DNA of 64,000 bases from Lanius collurio (lineage: Eukaryota; Chordata; Aves; Passeriformes; Laniidae). The stretch is taken from the NCBI GenBank assembly GCA_020086605.1, contig JACBWW010000047.1:5760318-5824317 (forward strand), read 5' to 3'. A program made the translations under genes and the position numbers. Shown here piece by piece: positions 12,511 through 22,845 of the stretch. Under the pieces are notes generated by a model. The model was not told where the DNA came from. It made no database searches and saw only the letters and a list, made by a program, of their open reading frames with translations. Numbering within the stretch: the stretch's first letter is position 1; each line of letters starts with the position of its first letter.

Positions 12511-13506
12511 CTTTCTACAAAAAATGAGCTCCAGGAGCCTTCCCCTTTCAGGCAGGACCTGGAGCTCCCTGTCCGTGCCTCCTGCCATGGATGGGAGCAG
12601 CTTTCCCTGGACTAAATTCTCAAAGGATGCCCACTAGTTCTCCCACAGCTGGGAAGACAGCCCAGCGTTTCACTGGAAGGCTCATTAAGGAGGAGGCAGA
12701 GTTAAGTGACAAAGCAATCAGGCTTATCAAGGTCCAGCTCAGGGTTTGGGAGGAAATGCGGCCGCCAGAGCACATGCCAATACTGTTAATGCCTTTTGGG
12801 GCTGCATCTGAGGCAGGGTTTGTTTTGGCAGCTACAAAGCCTGATATAAAGCTGTGTCCTTGCTGGAGGAGAGAGCCAAGGCTGCTGAGCGGGGCAGTGC
12901 AGGGATGCTCCAGCAGCAGAGCCCAAGCCTCACCTGGCAGGAATCCACCTGGCTCCAGCCAATCCATCCTCACCAACGGAGCAGTTCGACCCCACTGTGT
13001 TTGTTTGAGACATCTCCTTGGGGCTTCTCCTGCTGAATCTCCAGAATGGTGGGGCTTAGATGCCACAGAGCCACGTGACTGTCACCAAACCATGTCCTGC
13101 AGCAGTTCAGAGAGGTGCGACGGGCTCTCCCAGAGCCACACCTTTCTTGTAGCATCAGGATGGTTTCTTCAGCTCGGATACCCCCAAAACTCAGAAGGGA
13201 TCAGGCAGTTCAAACAGCTCCAGAGAAAAAACTGCAAAGTGAGAGGTCTCTGTTAACAACTGTGCAAGCAAGTTTTTCCGTCTCTCCTGGCACTTCCTCC
13301 ACAAAATCATAGGTTTAGAGGGCTAAAAACCACAACAAAGTGGATTTGTCTCCCGGTTCATGGGCAGTGAGTGACACTGACTCTCTGAATGAGAGGTTTG
13401 GGTTGATAACCAAATCTGAAGTACATTTGCATCCCACAGGTGAGAGAGGGATTGCTCTCATGAGCCATCAGCAATGGCATCCCAGAGGTGTCATACTCGG
13501 GGGATA
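12511..13506. other. Intergenic, possible conserved noncoding block
   Basis: 12,660-12,860 has the low-repeat, TAATG/ATTAAG-rich texture of a vertebrate noncoding element. No coding exon. The evidence is only texture. Confidence 0.3.
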
Positions 13507-13626
13507 AAGGATCACAGCATGTGTTGCATTGGAAGGGACCTGAAAGACCACCTCACCTTCCACTATCCCAGGGTGCTCCAAGCCCCGTCCAGCCTGGCCT
13601 GCAACACTCCCAGGGATGGAGAGGCA
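13507..13626 (-). mobile_element. CR1: CR1 3'-end fragment
   Basis: GATCACAGCATGTGTTGCAT TGGAAGGGACC through CCCCGTCCAGCCTGGCC to CTCCCAGGGATGG. CR1 tail in reverse, next to the candidate LTR that follows. Confidence 0.8.
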
Positions 13627-13654
13627 CCTTTGGGAGCCCATGGGAAAGTGATGC

Positions 13655-14299
13655 CAGGAGCCTTAGCGCCATGAGAGCTGGGGACATCACCATGCATACG
13701 TGCCTCGAGCAGAGCGAGGTGGTGAGATGCCACGACCTCCCAAAAGCGTCCTCAGGCAAGGGGAAGTCGCTTTGGCGCTGGGGCCAAACGAAGGCACAGA
13801 CACACACAAAGGTGGTGCATTCACTCAACTCACACACTCACCGTGCGGTGATCACTGGAAAAGAAACAAGAAGGGTCTCTTGGAGTGGGTTCCAGGAACC
13901 AGGGTTTATTCCACACATAGAGGGTCCCCGGGCAAATGAAGACAAAATGGACACCAGGGGTACAACTTTTCCATCGGGGTTTCCAGGGGCAGAACCAATG
14001 GGCTGAGGGCCGGAGGTGGGGTAAGGGAGGGACAAGGGTGCAACAACCAACGGGGACGAGAGAGGGGGCGGGCAGGAGAACAGAACCCAATGGGAGAACC
14101 AGAGATGGGGAACTTTCTAGATGGGGACCAAATAAGGTACAAAGGGGCGGAGGCCAGCGGGCTAATGCAGAACCCAGGAACAGCAAATCTATTAATGTGT
14201 GGGAAGGTTCCTTGTGCAAGGTGGCAGTTCAAGACCTAGGGACAGTCCCACCAGGAGAACTGTTTCGTCCCGGGGCCAGCCGACCCGCTGGATTTGTCA
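13655..14299 (-). mobile_element. Candidate solo LTR of an endogenous retrovirus
   Basis: Read on the minus strand this has the layout of an LTR: a possible TGACAAATCC start at 14299, repeated reversed CCAAT boxes (CCAAT on plus at 13995 and 14088), a GC-rich promoter-like segment, AATAAA (plus-strand TTTATT at 13905-13910), then a GT-rich U5-like stretch. No gag, pol or env sequence flanks it. The ends are approximate; I could not find a convincing target-site duplication, so the exact borders are unknown. Confidence 0.5.
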
Positions 14300-14407
14300 G
14301 TGTGATCTCGCACACCGCAGTACATATGATTTTGGGGAGAGGTGCCACTGCCGTGCTGTGGTTCATCAGTCCTAAATCTCTGCATGGAGAAGCCCTCTGA
14401 GATTACC

Positions 14408-14762
14408 CAAGTGAAACCACTCCCCGAGCACCTCCAAGCCCATCCCAAACCCTGTCCCCAGGTGCCACATCCACACACCCTTTGAACACTTCCAGGGATG
14501 GTGTACCCATCACTGCCCCGGACAGCCCATTCCAATGCCTGGCCACCCTTTCAGGGATGAAATGTTCCCCAATATCCAAACTGAACTTTCCCTGATGCCA
14601 CTTGAGGTCCTTTCTTCTCCAGTCCCTGTTCCCCGGGAGCAGAGCCCGACTCCCCCGGCTGCCCTCTCCTGTCAGGGAGTTGTGCAGAGCCACAAGTCCC
14701 CCCTGAGCCTCCTTTTCTCCAGCCTGAGCGCCTTTCCCAGCCGCTCCCCATCGGCTTTGAGC
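14408..14762 (-). mobile_element. CR1: CR1 copy, longer 3' segment, terminal part lost
   Basis: Carries GAACACTTCCAGGGATGG, CCCTGTTCCCCGGGAGCAGA, GTTGTGCAGAGCCACAAGTC and CTCCTTTTCTCCAGCCTGAG, the region upstream of the CR1 tail, in reverse. Its terminal tail is degraded. Confidence 0.85.
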
Positions 14763-16214
14763 GTCTCGGGATTTCTCATTTCAGCCGCGGAGCTGAGATC
14801 GCACCCGCCGTGCTGCCATTGGTCTCTCGCTCCTCGCTCCCCCTCACTTTTCCTCCTGCCGCCCCCACTTAATTCCACATTTTTCACATTTCTGGGGATT
14901 GTTTTTCACCTCCCAGCGCTTTCTGGAGCCTGCCCAACAGAAATAAACGCAGCTTGACCATGGCTGGTGGGGCGAGGGGCAGCGGGTTACGCTCTCGGTA
15001 AATTTAGCCTCTCACTGACAGATTTATCTTCCTTAATCAGAACCAAGCGTAGTTAGCGAGGTTTGTTTTTGTAGACTGAACTTCCCCAAAGTCAGCGCGC
15101 ACACACCTCCCCCTCCCTCCCCAATTACATAAATGCTTTTAGTTAAGAGCTAGTTTCCTGGAGTGTGTGCCAGCGCTCTCTCCACGCAAACAAAGCAAAG
15201 ACGGCACTGGAAAAGAAAATTATCCTAACAAAAGGTGAGGAACGAGCTGTCAAAGGGTCTATTCCCCGCTTCTCCTCCTTCGTGTGCACACTGGAGATGA
15301 AGAACAGGCGGGGAGCACCTCCCGGCCTGGAGACGCGGGTTTGCCCTGGCACACCGAGGTTCAGCCAGAACCCAGAACACATCCTCTGATTCGGCAGGAG
15401 ACCCCTGCAGACCCCTCAGCTGCTCCATTGCCATCCAGGCTGCGTGCTCCCGTCCTTTCCTCACCCCACATGCAGCATCCCGTCCTGCCACAGCTTGGAT
15501 CAGCGCGGGGGACTGAGCCAGGTTTGGCCCCGCCGTCCTCTGCTGTGTGGTCGGAGGGACTTTGTGGACATCTCCCTGCACGGGGTTCCTCCTCTGCATC
15601 TGCCCGCGGGCTTGCTTTAACATTCCCCTTTCGTTTTCCTTCCCACCACGCTATTGATTAACAACATTCCTGGCATGTGCCAGCCCGGAATGTGTTGTAA
15701 TGACCATTTCTTTCTTCTGTTTGGGCCTAAACAATTGTTTGCACTCAGCCGCTTTCCCAACAATTAAGAGCCACGATGGATATCGGAAAGGAGAGAAATT
15801 CCCTCTGCTAAGAGAGAAGTTGCAGCAGAGGGGAGAGGTGCACTGACACCAGGTGCAGATCAGCACCGGCTGAGATGGAGCCCCGACCCTGATACATCGC
15901 TGATCCAGTCCGGGCATCTCCCTGGGTGAAATTCCCAAGGAACCACCCCAGATTTCTAGCTAAAGAGTAGGCGGGGTTTTGTTTTTGGTTTTTTTTTTTC
16001 CTTCCCTGCCCTATTTGGGTGAGAAATAATTCTGTATTCAGGACAGAGCAGCTTCTGCTGGGTTTCAGAGCTCAGCCCACAGCTGCCCGGCTGGGAGGTG
16101 CCCAGCGTTGCTTTCACTGGGGGAGCCTCTGTTGGCCCCTTAGACAGGAGTGGTTACCTGGGGGTGATGCTGAGGCCAGGCTCTGCCAGCCCCAATTCCA
16201 GCTGGCAATCCACA

Positions 16215-16269
16215 GCGGCGGAGCTGTCTGCACAGCCTGCTCTGTGGACTGTGCAGACAGCTCTGCTGC
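16215..16269. other. Perfect inverted repeat / candidate RNA hairpin
   Basis: GAGCTGTCTGCACAG at 16221-16235 is the exact reverse complement of 16249-16263, with a 13-nt spacer. Pairing extends outward by six more positions (two G-U) to a 21-bp stem, and inward after one mismatch to a 3-nt loop. It resembles a short precursor hairpin but has no long lower stem. I do not recognise it as a known microRNA. Confidence 0.6.
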
Positions 16270-16402
16270 CAGAGCTCAGCTCAGCTGACATTCCCCACAT
16301 CTACACACCTTCCAGGGGCCCTTCTCGAGCAAGCCCTTGTTCCCTGCCTGGACACAGGTCCTGTTTTCCAGAGGGCGAGCTGGGAAAATAAATTTCAGTG
16401 TC

Positions 16403-16423
16403 TTTTTTTTTTTTTTTTTTTTT
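16403..16423. repeat. Poly-T run (21)
   Basis: Uninterrupted T run after AATAAATTTCAGTG. No retroposed gene recognised next to it. Confidence 0.9.
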
Positions 16424-17999
16424 CCTTCAGATGAAAATTCCCCTCATTTCCCCTCGAAAGCTAGCACACGTGGGACTATTTTTACCCAGGTTTATTTTCA
16501 GCTCCTCTTCCCTCCGTCGCCTCTCACATGGCTGCACGGAGAGGGATGGCAGCGGCTGCAAGGACACGTTCTCCCCCTACAGCATGGCAGGGCTGGGGGC
16601 AAACACGTGGGCAGTAAGGACAGCATGGCCTCGCTAATCAATTCCTGCTGCCAGCCTTGCTCTCGGGGTGCAGCGAGCTTCCTCCCCTCCAACACTGCTG
16701 CCCCCATTGCTAGAGATACCCCACCCAAACATGTCCCCTTCCCACTGGTGCTGCCCCAAGGGACCCAATTCCTGCTGTCCCTCTCCCTGCTGGCCCCACA
16801 GCAAGGCGGTCGGTCCGGGGCTGGAGCCAGCTGAAAGCCCTGAGAGCTGGGTGTGGAGCCAAGCCCTGGCCACAGCCACCAGCAGGGCAGGAACTGGGGC
16901 ACTGCCTGGCCCCTCTGGGACAGAGCCCTCTGTGCCTGGCCCTGCCTTCAAAGCAAAGCCTGGCAGGCAGGCAGCTGGGAAAGGGGGATTGGGATGCTCA
17001 GCAGCTGCTCTGAGCAGGGAGAAGGCTGCGGGAGCCGGCCCAGAGGATGCTGCAGGACACTGGGTGTTTTTGGTTGGGACGAGCAACACACAAAGGTCTG
17101 GGTTTCACTCTAAGGGAATTCAAACATGGCCCGAGCCTCAGTGTGTGCTTTCCCAGAGGGGAATCCCTGCTTCCCAGCAGCAGGACTAACCTCCCCCACG
17201 GGCTGTGTGCTCCATCCAGCAGCACACGGTCTGGGAGCAGTGCTAGGACTGTGGGCATGGAGGGGAAAGGGGAGGCACAGGAGGCTGGGTGCTGCTCGGG
17301 AGACTCTCGTGTCCCCCAGCTGCCTTTCACCCTGTGCCACCACCTTCCAAGGCATCTTCCCAAGGCCTCTGCTAACTTCCATAAGGGAAGACACAGCCTC
17401 TCCATGGCACCAGCCCTCTCCATCCTGGATCACAGCATGCCATGGTGCCCACGGTGCCCGTGCCAGGCTGCAGCAGGCACTGGCAGGTCCCCCGTTACCA
17501 TGGCAATGCTGCCAAGGTTCACATCTCTTCCTCCATCCCAATTTATCCTGCTGCCTCACTTCCCTGCCCCACTCCAGACCTCAGGAAGGGTTAGGATGCA
17601 GCTCTGCCATCAGGGCTGTGGTCACATTGCAGGAAGCCCTCGCTCAGGAGGATCTGTTGTCAGCACAAGGGAAAAGCTGGAATCAGGGAGCAGATACTGA
17701 TAAATCCTTTGCTGTCTCTTGTCATTAGACTTAACCACGGGGAAAAGCCCAAAAGCCTGAAACGTTTTTGTTAAGTGACAGGGATGTTTGCTGGTCATTA
17801 TTTTAAAAGAAAAGCTCCCTGTGCAGAGGGGACAGCTGTGGGTGCAGATCCTCATCAGTGCTGGTCCCCCCACCCACATGGCCCTGCCCTGGGCATCCAG
17901 CCCATCCCAGTGTCCAGCACCAGCCACCTGGGCCGGTGAGAATCTCCCCTGGAACATCTCCCCGGGGCCACAGTCCCTTCCCACCCATGTGCTGTTTCA

Positions 18000-18364
18000 T
18001 GGAATCAGAGAATCCTTAGGGCTGGAAAAGACCTCCAAGGGCTTTGAGCCCAACCGTTCCCCCAGCACCGCCAAGGCCACCCCAAACCATGTCCCCAAGT
18101 GCCACAGCTACACATCTTTCACACCTTTCCAGGGATGGGGACTCCAGCACTGCCCTGGGCAGCCTGGTCCATTGCTTGACCACCCTTTTGGTGAAGGAAT
18201 TTTTCCCTAATCTCCAACCTGCCCCTCCCCTGGCCCAGCCTGAGGCCATTCCCTCTCCTCCTGTCCCTGTTCCCTGGGAGCAGAGCCCGAGCCCCCAGGC
18301 TGCCCCCTCCTGTCAGGGACTTGTGCAGAGCCACAAGGTCCCCCCAAGCCTCCTTTTTCTTGGT
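18000..18364 (-). mobile_element. CR1: CR1 copy, about 365 bp of the 3' end
   Basis: Begins GGAATCAGAGAATCCTTAGG and continues through CCACCCTTTTGGTGAAGGAA and GTCAGGGACTTGTGCAGAGC. Same subfamily as the copy at 14.4 kb, here with its 3' terminus. Confidence 0.88.
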
Positions 18365-18609
18365 GGCCTCCATCCAGCTTCTCCATAGCAACATCCAGAC
18401 ATTCAGTATAGATCCCAAAGCTGCCTTTGCTAAATGCCACCTCCCCCTGCCACAGACAAGCATTTTCAGGGAAAATCCCAGCTTGATCCCAGCCTGGGGG
18501 GTTCATCATGCAATGACAGCAGCTCACCTCTAGCTGGTATTTCCAGGCTCTTCCCTACACTAACATTGCCCCTGATCCTTGTGCACCCGACTCCTCTTAG
18601 CCTGTGGTG

Positions 18610-18757
18610 TGACAGGACAGGGAAGAGAGACCTAAAGGGGCTCCAGGAGAGCTGGAGAGGGACTTTGGAGAAGGGCCTGAAGTGACAGGACACAGAAAAT
18701 GGCTTCTGCCAGAGGGCGGGGACAGATGGGATATTGGGAAGAAATTCCTCCCTGAAC
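18610..18757 (+). mobile_element. CR1: CR1 fragment lacking its 3' end
   Basis: GACAGGACAGGGAAGAGAGA through GGATATTGGGAAGAAATTCC TCCC, which lies upstream of the tail block in other copies. The tail is missing. Confidence 0.7.
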
Positions 18758-20607
18758 TAAGCAGAGAGCTCAGTTGCTCTGAACGATCCCTTATCCAAGC
18801 ACCGAACCCCATGGAACTGAGGAGCCGGGGCTTGCATTGCCATCCTGCCCTGCTCAGGGGTTTTCCTCCTCGCCCTCCCTGATTCACAGGAGTGGCACTT
18901 TGGCTGAGGATGCTTATGAGCTGATGTTGGGACACGGTTCCAGGAAAGGCAAATCCATTTATCAAAGTGCTTACGGCTCCCAGTTCAAGGCGGGTGAAGC
19001 ACCAATAAATATCGAACAGAGCAAGGGAATTGGACTCCAGAGTAGCTTCATAAATAAAAGGCTATTAAAAAAAAAGTATACATATATATATATCTGCAGA
19101 TGCTCATGCCAGCCTCTCTGGAGTCCCAGCCTAGGTCTGAATCACAGCTGAGAGTGCCTGGCTGCGTCCCCCTGAGCTGACATCCCAGAGGAGGAAGGTC
19201 CACGGCACACTGCGGGCTGCACAGATGGGGTCACTGGGAAGGGAAGTGCTGTCTGGCAAAGGAATGAGCTGCTAATTTATTGAAATGCTTTGGAAAATAA
19301 TTGCATTTGGAAGCCTTCAGCTGTCCTGGGTTTGTGCCTTCGTGCAGGACTGGAATTTCAAGAGATGGGACATAAAAGGGAGTGGAAAAGCAAAGAGAGC
19401 TTTGAAGCTGGGGCAGGAGAGTACGCGATCAAACGGAGCGAAATTCCCAGCTCCCACCCCACACAGACAAAGCTTTGCAGCTCCCATGGACAAGCAGTTA
19501 GGGAACAAATCAGCCCTGTTTGCTCTCCCCGAGATGAGAAACACCTCCACACCTGGCAGCAACTTCTCCTCCCTCAGACAACTCACTCCCAGCAGGCAGC
19601 ATCCAGGGGTGGGACAGTGGGAGGGAAGAGGGACCACTCCGTCCACTCTCCTGGCACCACAGAGAGGCCCTGCCCCAGGTGGTTCTCCTAATTCAGGGCT
19701 CACCACTTGTCACCCACATCCTCCTTGCAGGTGCCTGCTGTCCTCCACCCAGCCTGGGAGCAGGGGCTGCTTTGGGGAGGGTGGTGGAGGTGCTGAAGTG
19801 AATTCCAGCAGAGATCTGGTGTCTGAGGTACATTGGGCAGACCTGTTTGGGCAGGATCCTTGTGGCATAAGCTGTGGAGAAACAGCTTTAGAGCTGTGAC
19901 AAGGAAGATGTGATTCCTGCTGTGGTTACAGCAGTGCCAGCGGGCTGCGAGATCAAAAAGAAAAATCAAGCAAACAAAACAAGTCCCCAAAGATCAAGAG
20001 AGTTGCAGAGTTTTACATGGATGCTTCTGAAGCTGATGAGGGAATTTTGACAGGTTTGGCTCCTGGAGCTCCTGCCCTTGCCCCTCCTCAGCTTGGCTGT
20101 GGCTTCCAGGGATGGGGAACAGATTCAGCATGATGAAAAGCAAAGGGCAGAGGGTAGCATCAGGAAGGGCTCAGGAGGGAAGGAGCATGGAATGAGCACA
20201 ATTCCAGCCCCATAATCCCAGTCCCTGCTCTGCCAGGGGTTCCCAGGCTTGCAAGGGCAGAGGATGGAGGGGGTCACAGCTCCAGCAGCACAAAGAGGGG
20301 TTCAGAGCTCTTCCCACTGGAGCTGGCTGGCTTCCTGCCCTGCTCCCAGGGTCTGCTCACTGCCACCATCCCCATCTTTCTCTGGGGCCATCCCCTGGAT
20401 GAAGGGTGTCACACAAAGCCAGAGCAATGGCCCTGCCTTGGCGGGCTCCTCTGAAAATCAGCACATTGAGGGAAAAGCCTCCTTGGGGTCCCCTGGTGCC
20501 CAGTGGATGGGGCCATCCTGGTCCCAGGACAGAGCTGGTATTCAGGCTCTGCAGACAACGGGGCATTCAGAGGGAATGAAGGGACAGTAAATCCAGAAGT
20601 GATGAAC

Positions 20608-20639
<32 letters not shown>

Positions 20640-21105
20640 CTTTTTACACAGTTTGCCTTGAGGAACTCCATGTCATATGACGTGGCCAAGGGCAGAGACT
20701 TGTGGGATTAAACAATTGCTGAGCCAGCCCTGGGTATTGCCATTATTCAAACCAAATGACGTTAAAGACGGGGAAAAGTTGCTGAGTGTAAGCAGCAGAA
20801 ATCACTCAGGCTGTTCAATGACCACTCTGGAGAAGACTTCCCAAGGACAGAACACCTTGGTGGGAACAGGTCCTCGGAAGCAGCCCGGACGAAGGCTGCA
20901 TGACGTCCTGCAGCTTTCCCTGAGGCTCCTGGCACCAGCTGCTGTGCCAATAAAACCCCTTTGCTAGCCACAGTGGCATCCATCCCTCTCACTGCAAGGA
21001 TTGTCTCCTTACAGCCACTACGGGAAGGTTTTCCTTACACCTGGCTTGGCCCTCCTCTTCATCTCTGTGCCTGCCATGCAAGGAGCTGCATCCACTGCTC
21101 AGACC
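18758..21105. other. Intergenic, unique sequence
   Basis: Includes a TA-rich run at 19,077-19,095 and the 27-base poly-A at 20.6 kb. The 204-residue frame at 19.3-19.9 kb shows no family resemblance and overlaps frames on the other strand. No gene recognised. Confidence 0.45.
20608..20634. repeat. Poly-A run (27)
   Basis: Longest A run in the window. The upstream 300 bp show no recognisable coding or small-RNA source, so a processed-pseudogene origin is not supported. Confidence 0.9.
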
Positions 21106-21268
21106 ACAGAATCATGGAATATGGGTTGGGCTGGGAGGGACCTTCAATCTCACCTCATCCCACCCCCTGCCACGGGCAGGGACACCTTCCACTCGACCAG
21201 GTTGCTCCAAGCCCCGTCCTGCCTTGCCTGGAACACTTCCAGGGATGGAGATTCCACAACCTCTCTGT
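21106..21268 (-). mobile_element. CR1: CR1 3'-end copy
   Basis: ACAGAATCATGGAATATGGG to CACTTCCAGGGATGGAGATT, CR1 tail in reverse. Confidence 0.88.
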
Positions 21269-22264
21269 GCACAGAGACTTGCCCTGGGAACCCGGAATAA
21301 AGCAGATTGCTTCCCTCCTAAACTGCACAGGGAGAAGGCAGGGAAGGGCTTAGAGCAGAGGAAGAGCTGGTACAATAAAACACTGTCTCCAAAAACAAAC
21401 ATGACAACAAAAGCCTCCACATACCTTCAATGATGGAAGCTTCCCTATTAGCACTCACAGCCTGGTAATCCTCCCCTTGGGTACCGGTGATGCAGACTCG
21501 AGAGCACAGCCTGGGAGGGACTTGGGATGCTGGTGGAGCTTTCCTTGATGGATTGAGCCATCCCAGCACACTCCCAGGTCAAGGCTTTTCAAGCTGCAGA
21601 GATGGGGAAGCAAGCAAGGAGATCCCATAACCCAAACCTGCAGCTCTGTAGGCTTTTTGTTTTTTTTTTTTTATAACTGGTCAGACAAATGCTTGGAGAA
21701 GATACTTGGAAGCAATGGCTGCTCTCTCCAGGGAACTATCAGGCTGATTTTCCTTGGCCAGAGCGCGGTCCCAGGGTCAGGCTGTCAGCTTCCATTAAGA
21801 CTGGGGCTTTCGTCACTGAATGGGAAGTGCTTGGCACTATTGCTGCTCGTTAGATTGCTTTGTGATAAATCTAATCATTAACCTGCTCCGCTTGGCCCGG
21901 CTGAAGGTGATAAGGCTGGTGCTGCAGCCGTCCCAGGGGAACCCAGACCAAGTGGCTTTCCCAGGAAGGGCAGCTCCAGCACGGCCGTGCCGGGTCTCCC
22001 TGTTCCCATGTCCCAGGGAATGCACCTGCCCCAGATTTTGGCCCAGGTGGATGGGTTTGGGTAATTAAGGGTAATTGAAGCTTGGCCATGTGTCACTGCT
22101 TCACATCTCCTCCTGCAGCCCCAGCAGGTCACAAGGCTGGGCTCAGCACCACTCCATGGGCATTGTTGGAGTGAAAGCTCCTCTGGACTCAGGCCCAGAG
22201 GAAAGCCAAAGCACAGGGGTTGAATTAAAACCTTTGGATAAGCTGAGATACATGAAGTCACACC
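21269..22264. other. Intergenic, possible conserved noncoding block
   Basis: 21,690-22,080 is repeat-free and contains ATAAATCTAATCATTAACC and GGGTAATTAAGGGTAATTG, homeodomain-like motifs. The role is an inference. No coding exon. Confidence 0.3.
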
Positions 22265-22268
22265 AAAG

Positions 22269-22841
22269 TGAAAGAGAAATATAGATCTTTAACTTTTAGT
22301 AGAAATATATGCTAAGTGCCTTAAACATTGAAAAGCTGCAGCAGAGACATTAAAACACAGTTCTTACTGCAGCAGTGTTGCCTTTTCACAGAATTTTGTT
22401 ACTTTAGACAAAATATAGATAGAACTATACTGTTCACATTTTTTAGATAGGGTGTTCACATAAACAATAAGAGCTGATAGAAACTGTATACGCAAATCTG
22501 TGTAATACCTGTGTAACACTTGTGTAAAAATTACTACTGTTAGAATTAGACCAGGATAGGTTAAGCAAAGAAAAACTAGAATCATGTGTTAATCTTACTG
22601 GTCAATTAACAAATACAATCTACACTTCTGTAAGAAAAAATATATAGAGGAAACTAGAATTAGAAGAAGCTGTTTTTCTTCCTGCTGTTTGCTGTTGCTG
22701 CTTGGCTTTACCATGTAATCCTCTTCGAACTCTGCCTTCAAGAAAGCTGTGAGACTATGAAATAAAGAACTTAGCAGAACAGCAGCCTCCTCTGCTCTTT
22801 TACCCTCATCCAGAAAGGAAGGGTATCCCATCAAAACCTCA
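22269..22841 (+). mobile_element. Candidate solo LTR of an endogenous retrovirus (AT-rich)
   Basis: A 573-bp AT-rich block unlike its GC-rich surroundings. It starts TG and ends CA, with AAAG directly repeated at 22265-22268 and 22842-22845. AATAAA is at 22760-22765, followed by a CT-rich segment as in an R-U5 region. A 4-bp repeat can arise by chance, so the borders are tentative. No retroviral coding sequence is present. Confidence 0.5.
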
Positions 22842-22845
22842 AAAG

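Larger units (their letters stand above)
14763..17999. other. Intergenic, unique sequence
   Basis: Contains a CpG-bearing stretch near 14,780-14,830, a repeat-free AT-rich block at 15,000-15,260 that could be regulatory, the hairpin at 16.2 kb and a poly-T at 16.4 kb. The long frames at 16.6-17.7 kb lie on both strands and reflect GC content. No gene recognised. Confidence 0.45.

Noticed and set aside
20300..20634. Processed pseudogene ending in the 27-base poly-A
   Set aside because: The upstream sequence has no recognisable gene similarity, no poly(A) signal at the right distance, and no visible target-site duplication.
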